From positions 115,941 to 179,940 of the forward strand of contig NZ_FNIX01000015.1 in the NCBI RefSeq assembly GCF_900104175.1: 64,000 bases of DNA, written 5' to 3'. Origin of the DNA: Lentzea jiangxiensis. GTDB taxonomy: Bacteria; Actinomycetota; Actinomycetes; Mycobacteriales; Pseudonocardiaceae. Position 1 is the stretch's first letter, and every line of letters begins with the position of its first letter. The notes beneath the pieces are model-generated. The model ran no database searches. It saw only the letters and a list, made by a program, of their open reading frames with translations, and was not told where the DNA came from. Position numbers and translations under genes: made by a program. Of the stretch, positions 20,101 to 27,065 are shown piece by piece.

Positions 20101-21454
20101 CTCGTTGTTCCCGTTGCGCAACAACATCAGCTACTTCGTCGTGGACGTCGACCAGCTCGGGAGCCAGCGTCTGCAGGAGATCGCCAACGAGCACGACAAG
20201 ATCATCGACCACGTCCGGGCGGGAGTCGTCCACCCCGTCCCGCACCGGGCGTTCCCGGCCGCCCAGGCCGCCGAGGCGTTCCGGTCCCTGCAACACTCCC
20301 GGCACATCGGCAAGCTGGTCGTCACCTTCGACCGGCGGCCGCCGGTCGAGCGGGCCGCCCAGCCGAGCGCCTTCGTGCCCGACCCGTCCGGCACCTACCT
20401 GGTCACCGGTGGCGCGGGTGGGTTCGGCGCCGAGACGGCCCGCTGGCTCGTGGACCGCGGGGCCAGAAACCTCGCGCTGGTGAACAGGCGGGGGAGGGCC
20501 GTACCGGAAGCCGAAGACCTCATCGCCGAGCTGACCGCGCGGGACGCGGCGGTGTCCGTGCACGCCGCCGACGTGACCGACGAGTCCGCGATGCGCGCTG
20601 TCATCGACTCCATCGACCGCGGTGGCGCCCCGCTGCGCGGCGTGGTGCACGCGGCGATGGTGCTCGACGACGCGATGATCACGGACCTGACGCCGGAGCG
20701 GTTCCGCGCCGTGCTCGCGCCGAAGATGGCCGGCGCGATGGTCCTCGACCGCGTCACCGGTCGCCACGACCTCGACCTCTTCCTCATGTTCTCCTCAGGA
20801 GCGGCCGTGGTGGGCAACGCCGGTCAGGCCGCCTACTGCGCCGGGAACCTCTTCCTGGAAGCACTGGCCCGTGCTCGCCGCAGCCGGGGACTGGCCGGGC
20901 AGACGATCGCCTGGGGTGCCCTCGGCGAGGTCGGCTACGTCGCGCGCAACGAGGCCACGGCCAAGACGGTGCTCCGGGCGGGCTTGGCCCTGCTGCCGCT
21001 GCGTTCGGTGCGCCAAGCGCTGGACGAACTGGTCGGCGGTCCCGAGGTGTCGCTGGTGTGGAGCCACGACGGCCAGTTCCTGCGCCGCCTCTACTCCCAC
21101 CTCACCACACCACGGCTCGGCGAGCTGGCGGGAGGCGAACAGGCCGCTGATGGCGAGGACGACGATCTTCTCGTCCGCCTGCGGGAGGCCTCGGTGGACG
21201 AGGCGGTCGAGCTCGTCGCCGAACACATCGTCAAGACGCTTGCCGAAGTGCTGGGCGTTGCACCGGAACGCGTCGACCGCAACCGGCCACTGGACCAGCT
21301 GGGGGTGGACTCGCTGATGGGCGCCGAGCTGGTCACGAAGATGCGGCGCCGCTTCGGCAGGGAGATCCCGATCATGCGGGTGGTCGCGAGCAGCGGCATC
21401 GACGACCTGGCCCGTTCCCTGGCCACCTACTTCAAGACCGAGGACGACCAGTGA
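14192..21454 (+). CDS. Single-module highly reducing type I polyketide synthase with C-methyltransferase
   Basis: About 2420 aa from GTG 14192, the last start before the canonical KS opening DKIAIVGVACRFPGG; a TTG at 14147 is less likely. Order: KS (Cys174, His309, His348), AT (GHSVGE Ser602; YPFHS around His705, the FH form typical of malonyl-CoA), DH (HRAAGTPIMP, His899, and HPAWTDVAPQ), C-methyltransferase (LEVGGGTGALT near 1355), a structural non-catalytic KR, ER (HGAAGGVGLAA near 1870), KR (VTGGAGGFG near 2070, LDD motif, Tyr2215) and ACP (GVDSLMGAEL, Ser2374). All catalytic motifs look intact. There is one module and no thioesterase, which implies iterative use and release by another protein; the coupled aldehyde dehydrogenase gene is the best candidate. 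The architecture matches fungal highly reducing PKSs. The product is unknown. Confidence 0.93.
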   Translation: MLDKIAIVGVACRFPGGAGDLEGLWSLLAAEREVVGPPPPNRFDVERYWDSNQLRPGKSYTFAGGYLDDVTGFDADFFGISPREAMCIDPQQRLVLELGVEALDDAGIDPASLAGTDAAVFVGVSALDYGGQQMLMPSAVGPYTNSGAALSNTANRLSYQLDVHGPSLKVDTACASSLNAVHLACEHLRHGGGRVAFAAGVNLLLNPITYVGFAKAGFLSPTGHCRPFSARSDGYVRAEGGGVLVLKRLADAVADGDRVHAVIAGSGTNSDGHTSGLVLPSGEAQEALLRQVYDRFGLDPDDLAYLEAHGTGTPIGDPVECRAIGNALGLRRTGAALPIGSIKANLGHLEPASGMAGLCKAILVLRHGEIPATPNASPRSTEIDFDGLALTPVERSRPVAGRLVGVNSFGFGGANVHVVLEEPPAAHPAPHGGTEVPVVVSAHTEAALADAVSRMDRRLAGCPDFADLAYTSSQRRGKHAYRRVVLAADADEARHRLAKQIPPQRATERGRVAFAFSGHGAQWPGMAADLVDTDPVFAGAVARIDAALAPLVGWTVADELRSAEPRLHDTGVIQPVLFAVQAGIVAVLAEHGLHPEAVYGHSVGEIAAAFAAGIYDVDQAVALVVARSRAQATTAGTGSMAAVSLGPEETGTLLARYDGRVEIAGINSANDVTVAGPRTDLQDLADRLAEREVFCRILDLDYPFHSTAMEPLRASLLADLASLAPKAATVDFVSTVTGEPLAGERLDAQYWWRNVREPVRFAAATDHLVAAGFDTIIEIGPKPVLRTYLKRAVKDGVLAVLPTLTRDEPGAAALRATVESALAAGVTIAPERFFPRRGRVVPLPAHPWQRERFWLGGQHTWGGTSAPPDHVLLGDRVAVSDPTWQTTVDPARWPWLTGHRAAGTPIMPAAGYLEMGWAAGQLVFDGPAEVRELHITKPMVAPDDESVLPRMQVSLSEEDGVFRVATCSAEGQTWLTHARGRVRRRVASAPPPLDLTALRARFAERGEHVDRETLYADGERIGLGYGPEFLVISGLWVDGTEILGDYDCGHLDFTGFHAHPAWTDVAPQAAIQLGRIRRGHVADEDSYMPVAVGSARLWNTPTKTGAVHFRCRTLSESWASADITLTDDAGTVALELLDCRFLRVKVPSRRVVRRQHTELRAAPRGLPPAAEVPCPSPRVQAPPVTGYAELRRRRLEAAAAFTVRAFTAILDGAEVFFTDDLLAAGVRPEFGRLLDLLTGLAADHGHLEWLGEFQGRTRWRIRPDVAEPAFAGLVTDFPEHVPDLTLFGRCGLHLAELLRGERDALDILLPAHGSDTLTHYHALSPMLRSCNHAAAEVMRALAEAWPADRPLRILEVGGGTGALTAALLPVLPRDRTRYVFTDISQNFLAPAEARFGRYDFVEYRTLDLDQPDVEAGGFDVVVAGNALHAAKDVRAALRAVSEMLTDNGRLLFVEAHDPMLLALPFGLVPEFWSMTDLDLRPTSPVLSARQWRDLLPDNGFRAARTVLEGELCSLTTASRVPRTACAPEATGTAANSRVVVVAEDDTDELAVALTTRLAELGADAVRTTAGTGTADWFTASETDVVLVLAEDESDPLAAVEATTRRFELVRTLAVRSAEFPAGAVTRLWLVSRPTGVNPAPEGATDPAGAAFWGATRTVAAEHGLMDIRRVSVARDVPVDRVARELLDPTDEDEVVLTASGRFVPRLRDMPPPPADDPATPYRLVARDAGPSYELAWVAAEMPEPGPGQVALEVHATGINYRDALLAVGLLPGWVVEAGMTGTHLGGECAGVVTAVGPGVTRYRPGDRVFGSVAGSFASHVLADENLVGPVPDGIDLVSAATMPVALISASYGLVHQAKLAKGETVLVHGAAGGVGLAAFQCARSLGATVIATAGTEEKRDFLRLLGVEHVFDSRSLGFVADVLAVTDGQGVDVVLNSLGGEFIGRSLELLRFGGRFVELGKRDLYSDRNVSLFPLRNNISYFVVDVDQLGSQRLQEIANEHDKIIDHVRAGVVHPVPHRAFPAAQAAEAFRSLQHSRHIGKLVVTFDRRPPVERAAQPSAFVPDPSGTYLVTGGAGGFGAETARWLVDRGARNLALVNRRGRAVPEAEDLIAELTARDAAVSVHAADVTDESAMRAVIDSIDRGGAPLRGVVHAAMVLDDAMITDLTPERFRAVLAPKMAGAMVLDRVTGRHDLDLFLMFSSGAAVVGNAGQAAYCAGNLFLEALARARRSRGLAGQTIAWGALGEVGYVARNEATAKTVLRAGLALLPLRSVRQALDELVGGPEVSLVWSHDGQFLRRLYSHLTTPRLGELAGGEQAADGEDDDLLVRLREASVDEAVELVAEHIVKTLAEVLGVAPERVDRNRPLDQLGVDSLMGAELVTKMRRRFGREIPIMRVVASSGIDDLARSLATYFKTEDDQ

Positions 21455-23049
21455 CCCAGACGACCGTGCGGCACTTCCCGCTCTACATCGGCGGCGAACT
21501 CGTCGACACCGACGAACGCGCGTACGGCATGAGCGTGCGCGCCGTCCTGGAACCGGACGGGGCCGCCGCGACATCGCTGTTCCGCCTGCTCCGCGAAGGC
21601 ACCGAAGAGGAGTTGCACGCCCACCCGCACATCCTGTGCTCCGTCGCGTTGTCCACACCCGAGCAGGGACAGGCAGCGCTGCGGGCGGCAGCGGACGCGG
21701 CGGCGCGGTTGCGCCTGGTGCCGTTCACCGACCGCCTGGCGTGCGTCGGCGCCCTGTACGAAGGGTTCCTGGAGCACCGCGAGGAACTCGCGCGGCTGAT
21801 GCGCATGGAGGGATGCCCGCGCCTGCTGGCCGAGGCCCAGCTCAACGCGGTGCTGCACCTCGTCTGCCCGGAAAGCCTGGAGCTGGCGCGTTCCCTGCTC
21901 CGACGGGAGATCATCACGCCTCACCACACGATCGTGCTGCAACGCCAGCCCGACGGTGTGGTCTGCGTCGACCCGCCCGCCAACACCCCGCTGTACGGGT
22001 TGATCGCCTCGCTGGTCCTGCTGGCGGGCAACAGCGTGGTCATCCGGGTGCCGCGCAGCTGCGCCAGCTCGCTGGCCCACGCGCTGCACAACATCATCAT
22101 CCCGGCGCTGGAGGCACATGGAGCGCCGCCGGGAACGGTCAACGTGTTGTGCGCCGACTTCGAAGTCACCATGCGGCAGTGGCTGGACAGTCCGCTGGTG
22201 AACACCATCTACTACTTCGGCTCCAGCGGCCGCGGGCTGGCACTGGAACGCGAATGCGTGGAACGGGGCAAGCGGGCGATCCTGGAGTTGTCCGGCAACG
22301 ACGGCGTGCTGGTGTGGCACGACGCCGACCTCGAGCACGCCACCGCGGCACTGGTCGAGTCGTTCTACGCCTCCGGCCAGGCCTGCATCGGCCCGAAGTA
22401 CGCCGTTGTCCACCCCGCCATCGCCGAACAGCTGCTCACCCGGCTGCGCAAGGCCGCGTCCGCGCTGCGCCCGGGTGACCCGGAGGACTCCGACACGGTG
22501 CTCAGTCCCGTTCTGCGCGCCACGGCCTTCAGGCGTTGCCTCGACGAAGCGCTGCGCGCGGGCGCCACGAAGGTTTGCGGTGGCGCGCAGATCAACCTGC
22601 GCGGCGAACCCGATCCCCACGGGCTGTTCCTCGAACCGACGGTGTTGCGCATCAACGGTTTCGAGTTCGCCGAGACCGTTCCCGCCGTACGTGAGGAGTG
22701 CTTCTTCCCGCTGCTGTCGGTCGTGGTGCCGCAGGACTGCCCGGACCTGCTCGACCGCTGCGTCGCCTTCCTCAACGGCAACAGGTTCGGTCTGCGCAAC
22801 TCGCTGTGGGCGGAGAGCCAGGAGGTGATCGAGCGGTTCACCACGGCGGTGACCAACGGGGGAGTGCTCAAGGTCAACGACTCGCACATGGCCCACGCCC
22901 CGTCCATGCCCGGACTCGGTGGCACCGGGCACAGCGGAGGGTCTCACGGTGAGGCCGCCTACCCCTTCCTGCGCGCCAGCCGCCTCCAGGCCGTCGCCAT
23001 CGCCACGACCAGAACCCACCCCTGGGACGCCGTCATCGGACTGAACTGA
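21451..23049 (+). CDS. Aldehyde dehydrogenase family protein, coupled to the PKS
   Basis: 532 aa. The GTG start overlaps the PKS stop (GTGA), so the two are translationally coupled. The ALDH fold is clear: cofactor segment VCVDPPANTPLYGLIASLVLLAGNSVVIR, catalytic-loop Glu279 in ILELSGNDGVL, nucleophilic Cys312 in SGQACIGPKY, then ECFFPLLSVV and the NRFGLRNSLW segment (the canonical NxxxGL). The sequence diverges from ordinary metabolic ALDHs (SGND instead of GGKxP). Inference: it may reduce or oxidise the PKS chain at the ACP or after release, which would explain why the PKS lacks a thioesterase. Acting on an unrelated aldehyde is also possible. Confidence 0.85.
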   Translation: MTQTTVRHFPLYIGGELVDTDERAYGMSVRAVLEPDGAAATSLFRLLREGTEEELHAHPHILCSVALSTPEQGQAALRAAADAAARLRLVPFTDRLACVGALYEGFLEHREELARLMRMEGCPRLLAEAQLNAVLHLVCPESLELARSLLRREIITPHHTIVLQRQPDGVVCVDPPANTPLYGLIASLVLLAGNSVVIRVPRSCASSLAHALHNIIIPALEAHGAPPGTVNVLCADFEVTMRQWLDSPLVNTIYYFGSSGRGLALERECVERGKRAILELSGNDGVLVWHDADLEHATAALVESFYASGQACIGPKYAVVHPAIAEQLLTRLRKAASALRPGDPEDSDTVLSPVLRATAFRRCLDEALRAGATKVCGGAQINLRGEPDPHGLFLEPTVLRINGFEFAETVPAVREECFFPLLSVVVPQDCPDLLDRCVAFLNGNRFGLRNSLWAESQEVIERFTTAVTNGGVLKVNDSHMAHAPSMPGLGGTGHSGGSHGEAAYPFLRASRLQAVAIATTRTHPWDAVIGLN

Positions 23050-23053
23050 CATC

Positions 23054-23105
23054 ACGACGACCGACCGGCGTACCGGGAGAACCCGATGCGCCGGTCGGTC
23101 GTCGT
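23054..23105. terminator. Strong stem-loop after the PKS/ALDH unit
   Basis: A perfect 17-bp inverted repeat (23054-23070 with 23089-23105; arm core GACCGACCGGCG) with an 18-nt loop starts 5 bp after the ALDH stop and lies just before the stop of a convergent gene. It is a good bidirectional terminator. Confidence 0.85.
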
Positions 23106-23115
23106 CCCGAACTGA

Positions 23116-23787
23116 TCAGCCGGGCAGCGAGGCCGGTACAGGCCACGCGCGCCCGCTGCCCGACGCGGTGAACACCGTGTCGGTCATGGTGAACAACGCA
23201 ACGCCGAAAGCCTTCGTGAAAGCGTCCACGCCCTCCTGGGTAGGGGTGATCGGGATGTCGCTCCCCTTGATCGTGGTCGGCTGACCTGGCGCCCCCGGCT
23301 CCACGGACAGCCTCACCGCGCTCACGTCGCTGGCGTACAACGGCAGCTCGCCGACCCACTCGTCGCCGATCTTCAGAAAGGCGTGGACCCGCCCGTCGGG
23401 AACCGACCCCCGAATGCCGGTGATCTCCATCCGTGCTTTCGCGTTCCGCAGGACCACCCCGCCCAGCGCGCGTCCGGACCCCTTTCCCGGTTGTCCCACC
23501 GGGCTGATCGTGCCGGTGCTGTACTCGGGTGGGAGCTTGACGCCCACAACAGTCGTGCCGTCGGCCCCCACGATGGCGGTAGCCGGCGCCACAGCCTGCA
23601 CTTCGATCCTTTCCGTCGCGAGCCGCTCGCGCGCGACCTCGGTCAACCGCATCTCACCCAGTCCATCCAGCAGGGTGAACGCCGCCTCAGCCGTCGGACT
23701 CGCGTTCGCGGGTGTCGCACCGTGCAGCTGCGCGAGAACAGGAGCCGCCATTGCGCCGCTGACAAACATACGTCGAGTGATCGCCAT
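23116..23787 (-). CDS. Tat-exported protein of unknown function
   Basis: 223 aa, ATG at 23787. The N-terminus ITRRMFVSGAMAAPVLAQL with TPANA just after is a twin-arginine signal peptide. The mature part has no cysteine, few aromatic residues and regular alternating hydrophobics, suggesting an all-beta secreted domain. No family is recognised. The frame is open upstream to 24375, but that part lacks coding character and the Tat motif fixes the start. Convergent with the PKS/ALDH unit; nothing links it to that unit beyond position. Confidence 0.75.
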   Translation of the reverse strand: MAITRRMFVSGAMAAPVLAQLHGATPANASPTAEAAFTLLDGLGEMRLTEVARERLATERIEVQAVAPATAIVGADGTTVVGVKLPPEYSTGTISPVGQPGKGSGRALGGVVLRNAKARMEITGIRGSVPDGRVHAFLKIGDEWVGELPLYASDVSAVRLSVEPGAPGQPTTIKGSDIPITPTQEGVDAFTKAFGVALFTMTDTVFTASGSGRAWPVPASLPG

Positions 23788-24566
23788 GATTCCCAGTGTC
23801 ACGTATTGCAGGGACAAGATGGCCGTAGACAACTCGAAAGAATGAGGTCCACGTGCAGCGGAAACGACGCCGCAACTGGTGCCGGTGAGCGGGCGGTCCG
23901 CCACGCGTCGACCGCGTCTCTGATCCACGAGCGACCAGGCCGTGCCGTCGGGACTGAAATGACCGGTCGAGCACACTTCACGGCTCTCGTCGCGGTCGCC
24001 GAAGCAAGCAAATGGCAAGATCGCACAGTGACTTTCGTCGATGGGGATGTCGTCGCAAGACTCTCCGGGGAACACGGCGTCACTTGGACGTGGCGCAGGA
24101 GTTGAGCACGCTGCTGCGTCCTTCCGTCCTCCTGGTGAGGGCGCAGTGACCTGCCGGGCGGTGCCGAAGCGCCTGCCCGGGGAGTCGTTCCCTACGAGCC
24201 GCACGCGTTGCACGCCGTGGCCAGGCTGACCATCGACCACGACTGGGACGACTCCCCTGCGACGACGACGTCCTGGAGAGCTTCGTGGAGGCGGTCCCGA
24301 GCAGTGTCCACAACGGATCGACTGCCCACGCCGTCGCGCAGATCGGCGGGTTCTCCGACCAAGGGCAGGTGCCACCCGATCAGGACGGGCCCGTGTCGCT
24401 GGCGCAGATCGCGGGCAACGGCGTCGATCACAGCCTGTTCACGCTGAACCTGGCCGTGGGATCGCGTGAGGCGAAAGGCCCTGCTCTGACGTGACCTCGG
24501 GCTGCGGCTCCCGCACCGCGAGCTGGCAAGACTGGTCGTGGGAGCAACGAGGTCGAGGGAGTCGCC
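23788..24566. other. Gene-poor stretch with a possible gene relic
   Basis: 780 bp with no convincing intact gene. On the + strand, 24285-24494 carries a gene-like segment (VAQIGGFSDQGQVPPDQDG, then SLAQIAGNG) that reads like the GG-x-PxxxQG region of DUF1963-type proteins. The preceding segment, about 24100-24280, seems to continue in other frames. This may be a frameshifted remnant. The promoters for the Tat-protein gene and the alcohol dehydrogenase gene must also lie here. Confidence 0.35.
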
Positions 24567-25576
24567 GTGAGGGCTGCTGTTGTCACGAAGCTGGGTGCGC
24601 CGCTGGAGGTCCGTGAGGTGCCGGTGCCGGTGCCCGCCGCCGGTCAGGTGCTGGTGCGGCTGGAGGCGTCGGGCATCTGCCACACCGACATCCACGCCGC
24701 CAACGGCGACTGGCCGGTCAAGCCCACCCCGCCGTTCGTCCCCGGCCACGAAGGCGTCGGCGTCATCGACGCCGTCGGCCGGGGGATCGACCCGGCACGG
24801 GTCGGCACGCGCGTGGCCGTCCCCTGGCTGGGGCACGCCTGCGGTGAGTGCTCCTACTGCGTGTCCGGCTGGGAAACGCTGTGCGAGCAGCAGCGCAACA
24901 CCGGCTACTCCGTCGACGGCTGCTACGCCGAGCACACCGTCGCCGACGCCCGCTACGCCGTGCCGGTGCCGGACGGTGTGTCCAGTATGGACGCCGCGCC
25001 GCTGACCTGCGCCGGTGTGACCACCTACAAGGCCGTGAAGGTCGCCGCGGTGCGCTCCGCCGAGCGGGTCGCCGTGTTCGGCATCGGCGGCCTCGGGCAC
25101 CTGGCGCTGCAGTACGCCCGCATCGCCGGCGGCTTCACCGTCGCCGTGGACGTCGAGGACGACAAGCTCGCCCTGGCCCGCGACCTGGGCGCCGACCACA
25201 CCGTCAACGCCCGCGCCACCGACCCCGTCGCCGCCATCGCGGAGCTGGGCGGCGTGGACGTGGCCATCGCCACCGCCGCCTCGCCCCGGAGCTTCGAACA
25301 GGCTTTCGCCTCGCTGCGCCGCGGCGGGCGGCTGGTCTGCGTCGGTCTGCCCGCCGACGGTGTCCTGCCCGTCCCCGTGTTCGACCTCGTGCTCAAGGGC
25401 ATCACCGTCGTCGGCTCCATCGTCGGCACCCGCCAGGACCTGGCGGAGGTCTTCGCCTGCACGCCGCCGGCCGCACCAGGGTCGTCGCCCTCACCCGCGA
25501 GCTCGACGACGTCAACAGCTCCTTCACCGAAATCCTGAACGGCTCGGTCCCCGCCCGCCTGGTCATCGAGTTCTGA
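24567..25576 (+). pseudogene. Zinc-dependent alcohol dehydrogenase with a C-terminal frameshift
   Basis: A medium-chain, AdhP-like alcohol dehydrogenase, GTG start at 24567. Visible motifs: catalytic zinc ligands in GICHTDIH and GHEGVGV, the structural zinc site CGECSYCVSGWETLC, and the NAD site VFGIGGLGHLAL. The reading frame runs normally to ...GTRQDLAEVFA near 25457. The expected continuation (LHAAGRTRVVALTREL ... SVPARLVIEF, stop at 25576) is present in the next frame, so one base is missing in the TTCGCCTGC run, where GCCCTG is expected. Without correction the protein ends with an unrelated 20-residue tail at 25538. Either a recent loss of function or an assembly error. Confidence 0.88.
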
Positions 25577-25598
25577 CACCGCGGCGGTGAACCGTCCC

Positions 25599-26372
25599 TC
25601 ACTGCTGTGTTCCGGTGGGGGAGAGGTTCCACGGCCCGCGGGGGAGTTGGGCGGGCAGTGGCCGTCCGCGGTCGGCTCGCAGGATGGTGCACAGCGAGCG
25701 GATCTCCGCCAGCCGTTGCGCCGCGGTCACCGCCGGTCCCGCCGGCGTCCAGGGTGAGCGGGTGCTGCCGAGCAGGAGCTCGGCGAAGCTGTGTGCGATG
25801 CCGGTGTGCCCGTGCGTGCCGGGGTGAACCCGGTCGATCGACCACATCCGCGATGAGTGTGTGCGTTCGTCGTGCCACAGGTCGTGCATGATCGCGTCGT
25901 GTTCGGCCGCGATCGTGCGGACGTGGTCGTTGACGAGCTCGAACCGTGAGCGCGTCTCCTGGTGCAGGCGCGCGGGCCCCGGCCAGCGCCGGGTGATGTC
26001 CGGAAGCGTCGCCATGACCACCCGTGCACCGGTGTCGCGCAGGGCCGCCACCGTCCGTCGCAGCACGCGGCCCACCTCGGCGCCGTCGAACCCGTGCCGG
26101 TCGAACGCGTCGTTGGCACCGACCATGACGCTCGCCAGATCGGGTTCGAGCCGCAGCGCCTGTTCCAACTGGTGCCGCAGGACGTGCCGGGCGTGCCATC
26201 CCCGCACGGCGAGGTTGTCGTAGCGCAGTCCCGGCCACGCGTGGTCGAGCTCGCCGGCCAGGACGTCGGCCCAGCCGCGCAGCGTGCCGTCGAGCCGGGG
26301 GTCGCCGACCCCCTCGGTGAGGCTGTCGCCGAGCGCCACGAACCGCCGCACCGGCTGAGTGCTGTAAACCAT
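25599..26372 (-). CDS. SGNH/GDSL hydrolase
   Basis: 257 aa, ATG at 26372. Block I FVALGDSLTEG (Ser17), block III VGANDAF, and block V SIDRVHPGTHGH with the Asp/His pair mark an SGNH-fold esterase/lipase. No signal peptide is seen, so it is probably cytoplasmic. The last 50 residues (after FAELLLG) form an extension. It is divergent from the HxlR-type regulator with 89 bp between the starts, the usual layout for a regulator and its target. Confidence 0.87.
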   Translation of the reverse strand: MVYSTQPVRRFVALGDSLTEGVGDPRLDGTLRGWADVLAGELDHAWPGLRYDNLAVRGWHARHVLRHQLEQALRLEPDLASVMVGANDAFDRHGFDGAEVGRVLRRTVAALRDTGARVVMATLPDITRRWPGPARLHQETRSRFELVNDHVRTIAAEHDAIMHDLWHDERTHSSRMWSIDRVHPGTHGHTGIAHSFAELLLGSTRSPWTPAGPAVTAAQRLAEIRSLCTILRADRGRPLPAQLPRGPWNLSPTGTQQ

Positions 26373-26461
26373 ACCCAGCACGGTAGCCGAACCTCGCGCC
26401 ACGCCGCACAACAGCGGCTCTTGGCGACGCCAGAAGCAGGGGTATATGACACAGTGCGCGC

Positions 26462-26977
26462 ATGCAGCAGCCCCGCGCGCACGATCCGACCGAGGCCGCG
26501 GACCCGGCGTGGAACCGCGAAGCGTGGCTCCTGGAGCCGGACTCGGTGCAACGAGCGCTCGACGTGCTCGTGCCGCGCAGCGCCGGGCAGGTCGTGCGGG
26601 AGGCGTTCTACGGCACCCGGCGTTTCGACGACTTCCGCCGCCACACGGGCCTGACCCCGGGCGTGCTGTCCGCACGCCTGCGCGACCTGACCGAGCAGGG
26701 CATCCTGACCAAGGTCGCCTACCACGACACCGGATCGCGCGGCCGCCACGAGTACCGCCTCACCGACAAGGGACGGGACCTGGCCACCGCGATCATCAGC
26801 CTGCTCAACTGGGCCGACCACTGGCTTCCCGCACCCGGCGGGCCCACCGTCGTGCTCACCCACCGCGACTGCGGCGCGCCGATCCGAACCCAGGTCCGCT
26901 GCGCCCACGACCACTCCGTGGACAGCCTCGGCGACATCCAGGCCGCCCCCGGACCCGGCGCCCGCGCACGCGACTGA
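26462..26977 (+). CDS. HxlR-type winged-helix transcriptional regulator
   Basis: 171 aa, ATG start. Residues about 45-110 match the HxlR/MarR-like winged helix: FYGTRRFDDFRRHTGLTPGVL (recognition helix), ARLRDLTEQGILTKVAYHDTG..RHEYRLTDKGRDLATAI (wing and helix). The C-terminal part has two cysteines (HRDCG..QVRCAHD) that could bind metal or act in redox sensing, as in other extended HxlR proteins. Its likely target is the divergent SGNH hydrolase gene. Confidence 0.83.
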   Translation: MQQPRAHDPTEAADPAWNREAWLLEPDSVQRALDVLVPRSAGQVVREAFYGTRRFDDFRRHTGLTPGVLSARLRDLTEQGILTKVAYHDTGSRGRHEYRLTDKGRDLATAIISLLNWADHWLPAPGGPTVVLTHRDCGAPIRTQVRCAHDHSVDSLGDIQAAPGPGARARD

Positions 26978-27065
26978 CCCGCCGCCTCGGACGCCTCGCC
27001 GAGGGTGTGCGGATCGAACCGCGCGAGTGGAAGCATGGACATCGCGAAAGGACGGACAGTCAGAA

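Noticed and set aside
21483..21917. Reverse 144-codon frame opposite the ALDH start
   Set aside because: Arg/Ser-rich shadow; no family, no ribosome-binding site.
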